The notes under the pieces: generated by a model
What the model was told of the DNA's origin: nothing
Seen by the model: the letters and a program-made list of their open reading frames with translations, nothing else
Databases searched by the model: none
Origin: Tridacna crocea
Taxonomy: Eukaryota > Mollusca > Bivalvia > Cardiida > Cardiidae
Length of the DNA stretch: 64,000 bases
Direction: 5' to 3'
NCBI GenBank assembly: GCA_943736015.1
Contig: OX031065.1
Coordinates: 43,042,427 to 43,106,426, forward strand
Shown: positions 33,239 through 44,229 of the stretch, piece by piece
Layout: every line of letters starts with the position of its first letter
Position numbering within the stretch: position 1 is the stretch's first letter
Position numbers and translations under genes: made by a program

Positions 33239-34139
33239 CGGTGTTTTGGTGCGTATAACACGTACATTTTTTCAGCTCTGAATAATTTCAAACTGGGGAC
33301 TGCGTATTATACACTACAATAGGCAAAATCATGTTTTTTTTCCCTCCTTGAAAGTCAATCATATACCTGTTCAAAGTGGGTGGGGGGCTGGCGTAGGTAC
33401 AAAACGGCAAAGTTCTCTCGCCACAGCCTTAACTTTCGTCATCATCCCATTTCAACTTTGACCGATTTAAATTAAAAAAACATTATGTTTTAATTTTGTT
33501 AAAATGTACTTGTACATTCTTAATTTGTGGATTCAGATTCGTAATTTCCTGATTCTATCAGCCATTTTGGCAATGACGAACGTACCCCGGAATGATAAAT
33601 ACTGATTTACTGTTATCGTTTGATTCGTCTCATATTTTTTTTATTCTTTGTTAATAGCTAAAATTGAACAATTATTAAAGAGTAAAATAATGATTCAGAA
33701 AGAAATGAATGATTTAAAAATATATATATATTTATCGCTACTTTTTACGAAAACCGTGATTTACATCATATAGATCTATGTTTATTTCACACCTGTCACA
33801 TTTGTTGATGGAGGTGAGAAAATAGGAGATTAACTACGATATGGTCGTCAGTTCAATGTGTGAATTTGCAACATGTCATAAGCTGGCATGTTTTTATAAT
33901 CCCCTGAGTACACATCAAATCATTACCATTTCCACTTTGATTAAAAATGGTTACTTCCCTTTGATAAAGTATCGCCATTTACAATTTTTCAAGATAGAGT
34001 CGTAAGCTTCAGATGTTACGATATTTTGGTCAATTTTTGATCCGTGTTGTACATCTGAACAACTTTTTTTCCTCGTATCTGATGCTGAAAATGGCCTGCG
34101 TGTTATACATGCCTGCGTGGTATACACAACTTTTTACAG
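33239..34139 (+). mobile_element. Family J TA-flanked MITE (copy 1), 901 bp
   Basis: TA dinucleotides flank CGGTGTTTTGGTGCG at the left and CACAACTTTTTACAG at the right. Subterminal parts are also inverted: GTATAACACGTACATTTTTT... and ...TGCGTGTTATACATGCCTGC. Copy 2 at 47079 has the opposite orientation and nearly the same length. It has no coding region. The TA duplication suggests a Tc1/mariner-type mechanism (inference). Confidence 0.85.
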
Positions 34140-34806
34140 TACACCAGAGATCAACCTGGCCTTTTGCTATTCCAAGTGTCCCGCAGATAATTACTGACCC
34201 GTTTTGAGAAACTAACAAAATATTTACATGTAAATGTCACCAGTCAGAATCCAGTCCGAGGACAACCAGGACATGAAAAATTGTGCCACATAAGACCATC
34301 ACTAGATACAGTATCCAAAATCTGCCGCGAAAAATTATGGCCCATACAAGCAACAATCTGTTGATAAGGGAATGATTGCTTTTAAACTTCGCCTTTCATT
34401 CAAGCAGTACCTTCTAGCAAAGCCTACACAATTTGGCATAAAAGTTTGGGAACATGCAAGTCCACACAATGTTTATGTACACAAGTTCCAGATCTATACA
34501 GGAAAACAGGGTGGTGGAGATAGGGAAGAAGGACTGGGGTCACAGGTTGTGAAGGACTTGACAAAAACCCTAAAAGGAAGATCCCACATCATTTACATTG
34601 ACAATTTTTCAAGCCCAGCCCTATTTGAGAGCATGACAAGATTTCTTGTCTTGGAACTGTGCGAGCCAATAGGAAAAGGGATGCCAAAGGCATTAAGTTC
34701 CTGAAAAACAGGGGTGACAGCCAGGTACTGCAAAAAGGAAATTTAGTTGCCATGGCGTGGAAGGATAAGAAGCTTGTCTATCACCTCACTGCAAGCACAG
34801 ATCCAA

Positions 34807-34956
34807 ACAAGAGCTGTCGGAACGAGAGCAATTCCCCCCGAAAGCCCTATTTCCAGAAACTGTGACCTTAAACCTGTTGCTGGGATCAGATGACCCTGAT
34901 TATTGTAATTTCAAAATGGTCTCCAGCTGGCCACCTTGTATCCAATCCAAGGAAAA
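34807..34956 (+). repeat. Left-end fragment of a tandem-core element (L-like)
   Basis: AACAAGAGCTGTCGGAACGA and GAGCAATTCCCCCCGAAAGC have the AACAAGAG start shared by families A, B, C and L. No core follows; a C element begins at 34957. Confidence 0.45.
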
Positions 34957-35757
34957 AAGAGATGTTTGTAAAACATTTATGCCCACCAATGGGATCCAAT
35001 TCTAAATATAACATGTGATTATAAACTGTTAAGTTCAAAGTGTAAAAACGAACAAAGGGTAATTACTCAAAAATTATTAATGATAAATTAACAATTCTTG
35101 GGCACTGCACTTCCAATTTATGTGAACTATCAACTTTTAAAGTTTCACGATTTTACCTCCCATACTTTTTGAGTTATGCTCCGGAAGGAAATTAATTATG
35201 AAAATCAACAAAGGGCAATACTGCAAAAATATAATGGGCAGAGTTATGGTTCTTGTGAAATGCACTTCTCCTGAATAAGATCTATCCACATATAAAGTTT
35301 CAAAATGAAACCTGAAAAACCTTTTGAGTTATGCTCGGGACAAAAATTAAGTATGAAAATCAACAAAGGGCAATAACTCAAAAAATATGATGGGCAGAGT
35401 TATTGTTCTTGTGCACTGCAGTTCTCGTTAATAAGATTAATCTACCTATGAGGTTTCAAGGTGATACCTGACATACTTTTTGAATTATGCTCCGGACAAA
35501 AATTAAGTATGAAAATCAACAAAGGGCAATAACTCCAAAAATATGATGGGCAGAGTTATGGTACTTGTACACTGTACTTCTTAATAAGATCTATCCACCT
35601 ATGAGGTTTCAAGATGATACCTGAAATAATTTTAGAGTTATGCTCCGGACAAAAATTAAGTATGAAAATCAGAAAAGGATAATAACTCCATAAATATGAT
35701 GGGCAGAGTTATGATTCTTGTGCACTGCACTTCTCCTTAATGAGATCTATCCACCTA
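34957..35757 (+). mobile_element. Family C2 tandem-core element (copy 3), right end replaced
   Basis: The left end GAGATGTTTGTAAAACATTT with ATGCCCACC and about five units of ~156 bp (GACAAAAATTAAGTATGAAA, ACTCCAAAAATATGATGGGC, GATCTATCCACCTA). The last unit breaks at CCACCTA, where a CAGGGTTCCCGC terminus begins. Confidence 0.78.
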
Positions 35758-37776
35758 CAGGGTTCCCGCTGGGCTTCGCAATAAGCGCCATTTGCGATAG
35801 ATTTTTAAATCTGGCGCAAGAAAATGCTAATTGGCGAAATTGACTGGGGCCGATATTTCTCCTATATCGGGGTGCATTTTGATATTGGTCCCCTTCGCCG
35901 CAATGCATGGATGAATGACCGCTAATTCATCGATAAAGTTAAAGTAAAGCAGGTATAAACTACGGCATCGACGTTATGCAAATTACTTTACAGATCTATC
36001 GGTAACATTTACACCCGACTATCCGAATATACATACACTTCCGATAACATAACTTCCGGCTATTGTCAGTTAATTTAGGAAAAAGAAAGTGAAAGTATCA
36101 AAGACCAGAGTCCCATATAAATCATGAATATTACTCAATGTCAAAATTAATCATAATCGCAGGTAGAATCGATAGATTCTGCATTAAATTAATATACAGC
36201 GGTTTCCGAAATGCCGACCGTGTCGGCACTGACTAAAAATCGGACGATTGTGTTATCTTCGTCCTCAAAGTTTTCTGTGTCGTTTTTTCTGCATTAATCA
36301 CCTACCTTTTGAAAAACTTGTTTGGTTTTAAACATATGAATGTTTAAAAATGTAAGAAGTTCACTCGTGAACATTTTTTCTAGATCTAGAAATTTCTCTA
36401 AATGACCAATTTCTACTTTTGTAACATTTCTCATGTTGATTTTGTTGTTTGGTTTGTACCATTTAGACCTCTATCTGCATTATCTCCCACTAGATGGCAT
36501 TCTATAAATACTTATCTATCTAATATGGGCATCCTGGGTACAGAACCGAACCACTTTCCTACGTGACAACCGTTACTTTGAATTTAAAACTAAAATAAAG
36601 GTTTACTCAATAAAACGCTACCGTGTGCAATTCACTCAGCTATGATCAGCAGAGTAGAGAAATCTTGAGCTGAAGCAGGTCTTCTTTCTCCTCAACCATA
36701 TTGATAAAAGCTATTTTCAACATTGCAACTTTATAGAGCGTAATATGACAGTCAGCCTGCTTTCGGGGCTAGTGATGCATCATATAAAACGGTCGAATCT
36801 TCGAAGAATATGACATGCGCAGACAACGCCTCTGTTTCATAAAAATCTCTCTTTAAAACTTTGTTACAACAGGAGAAATGGTTATCAATGACCTAGTTCT
36901 GCTTTTGTCATAGTGGTTTTTCAAATTTTAATGACAGATCTACCAGTACTTAAATTTATTACATAATGATTTTTCATTGTTAACAAAACTAAGTTTTGGA
37001 ATTTCGGAATATATTCCCACAATCAACATAGATACAAGTAGTTAAATCAGATAAAAACAAATGTTCTCTTGTTTATATTATTGCTCCTGATACAACCATG
37101 CAAAGCTAACTTACAATTATTGACCGTTATTATTGACTGCTTTTATAACGGTGAAAATGAAAAGATTTACTGAATTTTCATCTGTCTATATGTCATGGAC
37201 AGTGGTGAGAGGGAGGAGGCAGAGCCATCAAATGCTTGTTAAAATGAATGTAGACAGTAGTGCACTGTTGTCTGATGATGGAAATTATGAATTCATTTTT
37301 CAGTCTTGCAATTCGGCGTAGTCGGGAAAGATTCCGCCAGAAGAAAAAATCTTACGCTCATTCTTTTCAAGAATTTTAGAAGGGTCTTCCTATATTCAAA
37401 AGTAGTATTGTCTAAACATGGAGATTCATTGGAAGTAGAATGCCTGGAGTCCATAAGGGATGGAATTCCTTGAAAGCATTTTATCAAAAGGTACAAGTCA
37501 TAGATCAGTTAAATGTGAAAAAAATACCCCCATGTCTAGATCTATGATGATTGGCCCGTGTTTTAGCAGAACTCAGTCGAAACACTGCCTGATCTGATAT
37601 TGAGCCTTAGCACAATAAATATGTAATTCCTAATTTTGTTTTCATTTTATTTCATCATTTTCAATTCTATCTAGCAAGAAAAAAAAACCAACCAATAATA
37701 ATAAAATGCAATAATGTTGGATTTTTGAACCTGTTAAATCATGATTTTAATTTGCTTTTATTTCAATTATTTACAG
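35758..37776. other. hAT-like left terminus and upstream region of the Tnp2 gene
   Basis: CAGGGTTCCCGCTGGGCTTC at 35758 resembles the CAGGGTTCGAAATTC terminus of the 823-bp element at 62410. No matching right end was found, so its extent is unknown. The rest to the acceptor at 37774-37776 shows no recognised repeat. A short frame at 37133-37321 may be noise or a 5' exon. No CACTA-type terminus was recognised. Confidence 0.35.
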
Positions 37777-38724
37777 GAGGAGGCCCCTTTCCTAGAATGT
37801 GATCCAGGTGAAACTATTAAAGCAAGTCCAATGTTTACGTTAGAGGATGTTTTCAAGTCAGAAAACAGATATGATGGTGACTCTGTCAGAGAAACTGACC
37901 TCATTGATGGGGAAGATTATAATTTGCCTGGAATGGATGAGGGAGATTATAATTTGCCTGGAATGGATGAGGAGCATGATTTCGAATTGAACAGTAATGT
38001 CTGCCCCACAGACAAACTTGATTCAAACTTACTGGATAGGGATAGGGACTTTGAGCCTTTATACCCAGGTGCTAAAGTTTCTGTTGGTTCATTCATGCTT
38101 CTTTTAGCAGTTTTTACCTCGAGGTACAATTTGATAGGTGATGCAACTCAACAGCTGTTGAATATCTTATCACTTGTGCTACCAGCAGGACACAAACTGT
38201 GCACTACACTTCATGAATTTAAAAAGTTCTTTGTTAATTTGAAAAATCCATTGAAATATCATTACTATTGTTCATATTGTACAGGCATAATTGAGGATTC
38301 CAATGTGAACAAATGTTCCAACACAGAGTGCGGACAAAAGTTTGATAAGAAAAAGGCCACTTATTTTCTGGAAATGCCTGTTAAAGACCAGATGAGGAAC
38401 TTATTTAAACAAGACGGATTTCACGAAATGATACAACACAGATTTAAAAGAAATGTCAAGGAAGGGACATATGAAGATATCTATGATGGTGATGTCTACA
38501 AGTCACACTTTGATAATAATGGAATTCTGAAAAATCCAAATAATGTATCTTTTTCATTCAATACTGATGGGGCTTCTGTATTCAAAAGTAGCAATGTATC
38601 AGTATGGCCTCTTTTTCTTATTATTAATGAGCTACCGTATAAAATTAGAATGAAAAAAGAAAATATGCTTCTTGCTAGTCTTTGGTTTGGAAATAAAAAA
38701 CCAAGTATGTGTACGTTCTTAAAG
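37777..38724 (+). CDS. Tnp2/CACTA (EnSpm)-type transposase, exon 1 of 2 seen
   Basis: After a TTATTTACAG acceptor the frame runs 316 codons without a break. It starts acidic (EEAPFLECDPGETIKASPMF), then has a 10-residue doublet DYNLPGMDE (30-bp units 37915-37974), a zinc-ribbon-like YYCSYC ... KCSNTEC, and FSFNTDGASVFKSS with SVWPLFLIINELPYKIRMK and ENMLLASLWFGNKKP. The last blocks are the D-G and W-P-x-x-x-x-x-N-L/E-P-x-x-x-R signatures of the Tnp2 transposase family, a cut-and-paste nuclear enzyme. The aspartate in NTDG is a likely catalytic residue. It ends TFLK at a weak GTGGCC donor (38725). The true start codon is uncertain: an ATG at 37741 is in frame, but its residues read like translated intron. 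An upstream exon is likely. Confidence 0.82.
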
Positions 38725-39277
38725 GTGGCCCTTCAGATTTTGGGACGAAAATTTTACTAAAAAGCAAAAAAACCATCCTGATACTTCCAAAGCCTTTGAA
38801 TTTGCGTTCATAAACCCCAGTAGTTGAAAACCATCCATTATCACGAGAAATTAGATATTTATTATGGACCAGGTTTACACCAACGGGAGACACATTCTAT
38901 TTTTAGATTATCAATGCTCTCATTTAAAAACAGGAAAACACAGACAAAGTTTCAAACATCCATCCGAAGAAGACATTATGGAAAATAATTATTACATGTT
39001 TGTTATGTAATGTAATTTAAGTGTTATTAGTCATGTGCCAGTCACTTGACATTCCCACAATGCTTTAATGATTTTGGCGCGAAATCTATAAATAGCTTAA
39101 GAGGCTACGTAGCCTTTTAAGGGAATACCATCAAAAAAATTTTTTTTTGTAATTTTATGATTCTTGATTATTGATGATTTGTATTGCTTTTTCATATACA
39201 TTTCAATGATAAATATATTTTTTAATCTGGTGTGATGTGAAAATTCTAAATACCCACCTTTAAAACCTTTCAAAGAG
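38725..39277 (+). other. Putative intron of the Tnp2 gene
   Basis: Joining AAG (38722-38724) to AGT (39278-39280) keeps the frame and gives TFLK-SMADLFQGIE, the text expected between the two Tnp2 blocks. The donor GTGGCC and acceptor TTTCAAAGAG are non-ideal. Stop codons in all frames exclude simple readthrough. The alternative is that the gap is a lesion. Confidence 0.55.
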
Positions 39278-40801
39278 AGTATGGCAGATTTGTTTCAAGG
39301 TATAGAATGTTCATCCCCATCAGCAGGTACATTCATTTGTAAAGGTATACTTCTTTGTGGAACTGCAGATCTTCCAGCCAGAAGTATACTTTGTAATCAC
39401 ATCCAGTATAATGGTGCATTTTCTTGCTGGAAATGTGAACAAGAAGGGAAAACAGCTAATGTTGGAAAAGGTCATGCAAGGATATTTCCGTATGATACTG
39501 GAAACCCAAAAGGCCCTCAAAGAACACAAGAGAACATTGTTGAAAATTCTCAGCTTGCTCTACAGACCTCAAAAATTGTTAAGGGAATAAAAGGGCCTTC
39601 TTGGCTTCTTTTTTTCCCTTGCTTTAACATTAATGAAGGCATTGCAATTGATTACATGCATGGAGTTCTATTAGGTGTTGAAAAACTTCTGATAGAACTT
39701 TGGTTTTCTCAAAAGTATTCTCAAAAGGCCTTTAGCCTCTATCACCAACTCAACACCGTGAATAATCACCTGCTCAGTATTCATCCAACACTTGATATAA
39801 CTCGCCTTCCAAGATCTCTTTTAGGCTTGCAGCACTGGAAAGCTTCAGAATTTAGGTCCTTTCTTTTGTTTTATTGTACTCCTATACTAAATGGTGTGAT
39901 GGATAATGAACGCTTTTCCCACTACTTGTTGTTGGTGAATTCCATGCACATATTACTGAAACAGGGCTGTTCTAAAGCAGAGCTAGATAAGGCTGATGCT
40001 ATGTTGTTTGATTTTTGTTCTAATTTTAAAGATTTCTATGAGGAATGTTTTATGCGTCTTAATATATATCAGCTACTACATTTGCCAGATTGTGTAAGGA
40101 AGTTGGGCCCCCTATACACAAGCAGTTGTTTCAGTTTTGAAAGTAAAAATGGGGTATTACTCAAAATGATCAGAGGAAGTCAAAACATAGACAATCAGAT
40201 AATAACCGGTGTCTCATTTGTACAAAACCTTCCAGAACTAAAGAATAAATGCATTGAAAAGGGTTCAGAGTGCGAAAAATTATATTACTTAATTGAAAAC
40301 ACAACAGCTATGAAAAGGACTTTAACTGTAGAACAGGGATTCTATATCCTTGGTGCAATTTCAGAAACAGCTTTATCAGATGATGAGTGTGAGGCTATTC
40401 AAATTTTTCTTGGTGAATGCAACCAACAAGAAAAATACCTTTCATTTAAAAGAATAGAATTTAGAGACTCTTTAATATATGGTTTAAATTATTCAAGGAT
40501 GATGAAAAGAGATAACTCCACTGTTGAATATAAAAGTCTTTATCAAAATGAAAATAGTTTTGGTCAAATAAAACATTTCATTAATTTGGGAAAAGACATC
40601 ACTGCAGAAAATATTTTAGCCATTATTGAGCCATTATCCTGTCCAAATTACAGTAAAGAAATAAATGTACTCTGTGTGCGCAGGGAGAAAGTCATCAAGT
40701 TTATTAGGGTCTTGGATATAATTGGTGGATGCCTGGTTGTATCATACAACAGACAAGAAATGTTTGTTTGCCGATTTCCAAACAAATTAGAGTCAGACTA
40801 A
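39278..40801 (+). CDS. Tnp2/CACTA (EnSpm)-type transposase, exon 2
   Basis: An unbroken 507-codon frame, ending TAA at 40799-40801. It holds ICKGILLCGTADLPARSILC with NGAFSCWKCEQEG, matching the D-x-P-A ... G-x-x-x-C-x-x-C block of Tnp2 (second catalytic Asp and a Cys pair), then FNINEGIAIDYMHGVLLGVE, the D-x-M-H-x-x-x-x-G/N block. The C-terminal ~300 residues (SFESKNGVLLKMIRG, YYLIENTTAMKRTL) parallel the C-terminal region of animal family members. With exon 1 this gives about 823 residues, a plausible full core. The absence of stops in 1.5 kb beside many broken genes suggests recent mobility or domestication. No terminal repeats were identified. Confidence 0.85.
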   Translation, partial: SMADLFQGIECSSPSAGTFICKGILLCGTADLPARSILCNHIQYNGAFSCWKCEQEGKTANVGKGHARIFPYDTGNPKGPQRTQENIVENSQLALQTSKIVKGIKGPSWLLFFPCFNINEGIAIDYMHGVLLGVEKLLIELWFSQKYSQKAFSLYHQLNTVNNHLLSIHPTLDITRLPRSLLGLQHWKASEFRSFLLFYCTPILNGVMDNERFSHYLLLVNSMHILLKQGCSKAELDKADAMLFDFCSNFKDFYEECFMRLNIYQLLHLPDCVRKLGPLYTSSCFSFESKNGVLLKMIRGSQNIDNQIITGVSFVQNLPELKNKCIEKGSECEKLYYLIENTTAMKRTLTVEQGFYILGAISETALSDDECEAIQIFLGECNQQEKYLSFKRIEFRDSLIYGLNYSRMMKRDNSTVEYKSLYQNENSFGQIKHFINLGKDITAENILAIIEPLSCPNYSKEINVLCVRREKVIKFIRVLDIIGGCLVVSYNRQEMFVCRFPNKLESD

Positions 40802-41399
40802 GATGTACAACAAAATTTTAGCCCAGTGCACATTCAAAGCATTTGCAGGTGACAAAAGTATTAAGGCATTTCATATCATGAAAATTGACTTAGATGTTGC
40901 AAGATCACTCAGTGGTCACAGAAGAATAGAACATGATCTTATAGAGCTATTTTGTGATGAGGGAATATCCATATACCGTGAATATTGCTTTTGTTTTTTT
41001 CTTAACCAAAAAAAATTTATGTATCAATAAGTTTGCTTTTCTGTAAATATATTAGTATTGTCAATATCAGTAAAGCCATGCTAATCACTTTTCTATATCA
41101 ATTGCTTCTATTCATTGATGTTTTGTAATTGCTATAAAACACGCAATAAAGATATATAGTGGAACAGTCAATATCATTGTTCTCTTTAATGATTGCTTGT
41201 AAGTTATCAAACTGAAAAAAAAATAGCTGTCAGTACAGATTCAAATCATTTCGCGTACCTGCATAGCCTGATCTTGTCTAGATACTGATTGCTGCATATT
41301 AAACATGATTTTTTTTGTAGAGGTCAGTATGACAAAGATGAAAAATATGTTACCTATTACCAAAATGCAAGCGTCAAAATATTGTTGGAAAGGACTCGC
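40802..41399 (+). other. 3' flank of Tnp2: F relic and candidate poly(A) signal
   Basis: 40808-40860 (ACAACAAAATTTTAGCCCAG, CAAAGCATTTGCAGGTGACA) matches the left interior of F MITEs, directly after the stop codon. AATAAA at about 41145 could be the polyadenylation signal of the Tnp2 transcript. The short ORF at 40803-41030 overlaps the F relic and is not accepted as a gene. Confidence 0.4.
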
Positions 41400-41634
41400 T
41401 TAACTCTTTACCAAACAACAAAATTTTAGACTGGTCCAAATTTGAAAGCACCATTGCAGACAACAAAATGAAAGTGACTGAAAATTTGTAACTTGTTCTG
41501 GGAAGGGAAGAAAACATATTGTGGGAAAAGGAGAAAATGCTAGGTAACCAGCATTTTCTCCTTTTCCCAAAACGTTTTCAAAAGGCTTTTTTCTCAGGGT
41601 CATCAAAAGTAGGGATTGTGTGGTACTGTGTTAA
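41400..41634. mobile_element. Family F MITE (copy 11)
   Basis: TTAACTCTTTACCAAACAAC to GTGTGGTACTGTGTTAA with TTAA at both ends. The hairpin GGGAAAAGGAGAAAATGCT / AGCATTTTCTCCTTTTCCC is at about 41523-41570. Confidence 0.88.
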
Positions 41635-42388
41635 AAAGAAAAGTAACATTTTCTGCTTTTCTCACAATATATTTCTACCCTAAAACTTAATGTGAATTTC
41701 TATCCTAGGAACATTTTTGTAAGTAATTTGAAATAAAGATGACTATGGTTAAAGAAAATTCAAATGTCCGCCTATTAGTCCGATATCAGTGCCTTTGACA
41801 GTGATTCATAGTCAGAAATTTCACCTCTGCATATTATTTAAGTTGAAGATTCCGCCTTACAGACAGACTAAGTCCCATTTTCCACCTAAAAATTTGATTG
41901 AAGAAGTCTAAGTCAGATTTTCCGCCCAAGATATTTTTTTACGCCTAAAGCCTAGATGGAATCCGCCTAGTGAATGGAAGTACATTCCTACAAATTAGAC
42001 GGAATGATCAGAAAATTCCATGTCCGCCTTAAGTTAGCAGGGAAATTGCATTTTCCGATAATTTTTAGGCGGAATCCGGATTATTATAGGGGGAAACTGC
42101 CTTAAGATTTCGTACGGGAATTATTTACATGTACCTTTCAACACATTTATTTTGGATATTGGCATGAATGTTACACTTTAGATATATAATTTTTTTGATT
42201 GATGAAGGTTCGAGTTGAGACTTAGTTCTACGCTGTTGTCTTGCAATAGGTATCGGGTAACCCCTGTATCATTACAGTATCTCTGGACGAAATTTAATGA
42301 AATTTCATAGATCTATTTGAATATTGTTTACAAAAAGCCCTAGACATACATTATTTGATTTTATATAATGATTTGCTGTGTTATTTGA
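41635..42388. other. Unclassified repeat-like stretch rich in CCGCCT/AGGCGG
   Basis: Between about 41767 and 42085, TCCGCCTA, TCCGCCTTAC, ATCCGCCTAG, GTCCGCCTTAAG and TAGGCGGAATCCGG occur on both strands. This suggests a degenerate inverted element, but the ends could not be fixed. Nothing is seen in the remainder. Confidence 0.35.
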
Positions 42389-43615
42389 AACAAAGGGCCA
42401 AGATGGCCCTGGATCGCTCACCTGAATTTTTTAGGGGATCATAGCCTATATTTTTTTTTTTTAGGTATATGAGGTATTGAAACATTGGAAAAAAAATTTG
42501 CCAAGCAGTTTTCAAAAGGTCACCTGTAAAAGTCATTTCAAAAACTGACCATCAGTTTCAGAAAAGAAGAATTTTTAAGAATATATAGTGCAAGTAGCCC
42601 CCATTCACCAGAGCCATGTTTCTTGATGGATCACAATTTAGCCAACAATTTTTGAAAGGGTCATTCAAGTAACATCCCTATGAAATTATTTTAAAATGTG
42701 GCCAGCGGTTTCAGAGAAGAAGAATCTTCAATAATTTCTTCATGTCTATATAGTGCGAGTAGCCCCCATTCACCAGAGCCATGTTTCTTGACAGATCAAA
42801 ATTTCGCGAACAATTTTTGAAAAGGGTCACCCAAGGAACATTGCTGTAAAATCATTCTAAAATCTGACCAGTGGTTTCAGAGAAGAAGAACTTTCAAGAA
42901 TGTCTTCATTTCCATATAGTGCGAGTAGCCCCCATTCACCAGAGCCATGTTTCTTAACAGACCAAAATTTCACAAACAATTTTTGAAAAGGGTCACCCAA
43001 GGAATATCTCTGTGAAATTATTTTAAAATCTGACAGCCGTTTCAGAGAAAAAGAATTTTCAAGAATTTCTTCATTTTCTGTATAGTGCAAGTAGCCCCCA
43101 TTCACCACAGCCATGTTTCTTGACATACCAAAATTTTTGAAAAGGGTCACCCAAAGAACATCCTTGAAAAATTATTTCAAATTCTGACCAGTGGTTTCAG
43201 AGAAGAAGAAATTTTAAGAATTTCTTCATTTCTGGATAGTGCAAGTAGCCCCCATTCACCAGAGCCATGTTTCTTGACGGATCACTTTTTGAAAAGGGTC
43301 ACCCAAGGAACATCCCTGTGAAATCATTTTAAAATCTGGCCAGCTGTTTCAGAGAAGAAGATTTTTAAAGAATTTCTTTGAAAATTCCATTTGGTTGCCA
43401 TGGCAATCAGAATTTTGGATGAAACCAAATTCTGTGAACAATTTTTAAAGAGGACCTCCCAAGGAACAATCCAGCCAAGGTTGGTCCAAATTGGCCCTGC
43501 GGTTTAGGAGGAATGTTCAAAGAATTGTTGACGATGCATGCACCATGACCCACGACGGGCACCAGGTGATCCTAAAAGCTCCCCTTGAGTACGTTGTGCA
43601 CAGGTGAGCTAAAAA
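42389..43615 (+). mobile_element. Family B tandem-core element (copy 4)
   Basis: The left end CAAAGGGCCAAGATGGCCC with GGATCGCTCACCTGAATTTT. Core units repeat CACCAGAGCCATGTTTCTTG at spacings of 166, 166 and 154 bp (42775, 42941, 43107, 43261). Then come GGTTGCCATGGCAATCAGAA and the right end CACAGGTGAGCTAAAAA. GCTCACCTG and CAGGTGAGC are exact inverted ends. Confidence 0.88.
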
Positions 43616-44229
43616 GGTGAGGTATTTATAATTTAATTGTGGACCAATTTTATAATTATTATGATTTCATTATAATTTCATTAGGCACCTATCTGTTTTT
43701 CCAAGCAGAAATCTAAAATCCTTGACGAGAAATTCTTCAAACTATGTATGTATGCACATGTTCCTAATGATAGTCTAGTGATAGAGTTTTTTTCATGGAA
43801 AAAGGGGACTTAATATATAATTTCAATAGTGAGCAAAATTTTATTAAACATCATAATTATGCCATTAATCATAAGGATAGTCATTATTTGTTTCTATTTC
43901 ATAAGATGCCGTTCTCTAAGAAAGAGGCTCTAACTGAACCAATATTGACCAGTATCAATTAAAATTGGTGGAACTTTATATATTGCTTATCACTTTATCT
44001 TTCTGTTCATCTGGACAGATCGATAAATGCTTAAATCCTTGATAATTAATTGATGAAACTTTTAACATGTGTCCTTTTTCACAAATTTTCAAAATAAACA
44101 TGGTTCGATGTTTGGGTTTTACTTTGTTCAGTAAAAAATTAACGTTTTTCACATGCACAACAAAACTTAGGACAGATCTAAATTGTAAGTATTTCCGAAG
44201 AACAACTATAAATGTCGTACACTGCAATG
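43616..44229. other. No feature recognised
   Basis: AT-rich sequence without exon signals or known repeat families. Confidence 0.3.

Larger units (their letters stand above)
32578..34810 (+). pseudogene. piggyBac-type transposase pseudogene split by two MITEs
   Basis: The N-terminal part (32578-33005) starts with MASGCDSDSFYSDFSGFSIE, hits a stop and frameshift near 32655, then gives acidic SDPFSVSSNSDEEA, FFLKFFPKCLIEMLVRETNN and MIAFIGIHVVMSAL. The frame is broken by an F MITE (33006-33234) and a J MITE (33239-34139). It resumes at 34142 with LTRFEKLTKYLHVN, then DKGMIAFKLRLSFKQYLLAK, PTQFGIKVW, VVKDLTKTLKGRSHIIYIDN and WKDKKLVYHLTAST. The FxGRLSFKQYxxAKPxxxGIKVW and DNF blocks are diagnostic of the piggyBac DDE domain. 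Several stops and shifts make it non-functional. The C-terminus is cut near 34810 by another repeat's left end. Confidence 0.85.

Noticed and set aside
34372-34704. 110-residue ORF as a separate gene
   Set aside because: It is the central part of the piggyBac pseudogene and is annotated there.
40803-41030. 75-residue ORF just after the Tnp2 stop
   Set aside because: Its first half is a family F relic; no evidence of a second gene.
36478-41159. CACTA-type termini for the Tnp2 element (CACTAGATGG at about 36491, TATAGTG at about 41159)
   Set aside because: Flanking bases give no 3-bp duplication and the presumed inverted ends do not match beyond the first five bases.
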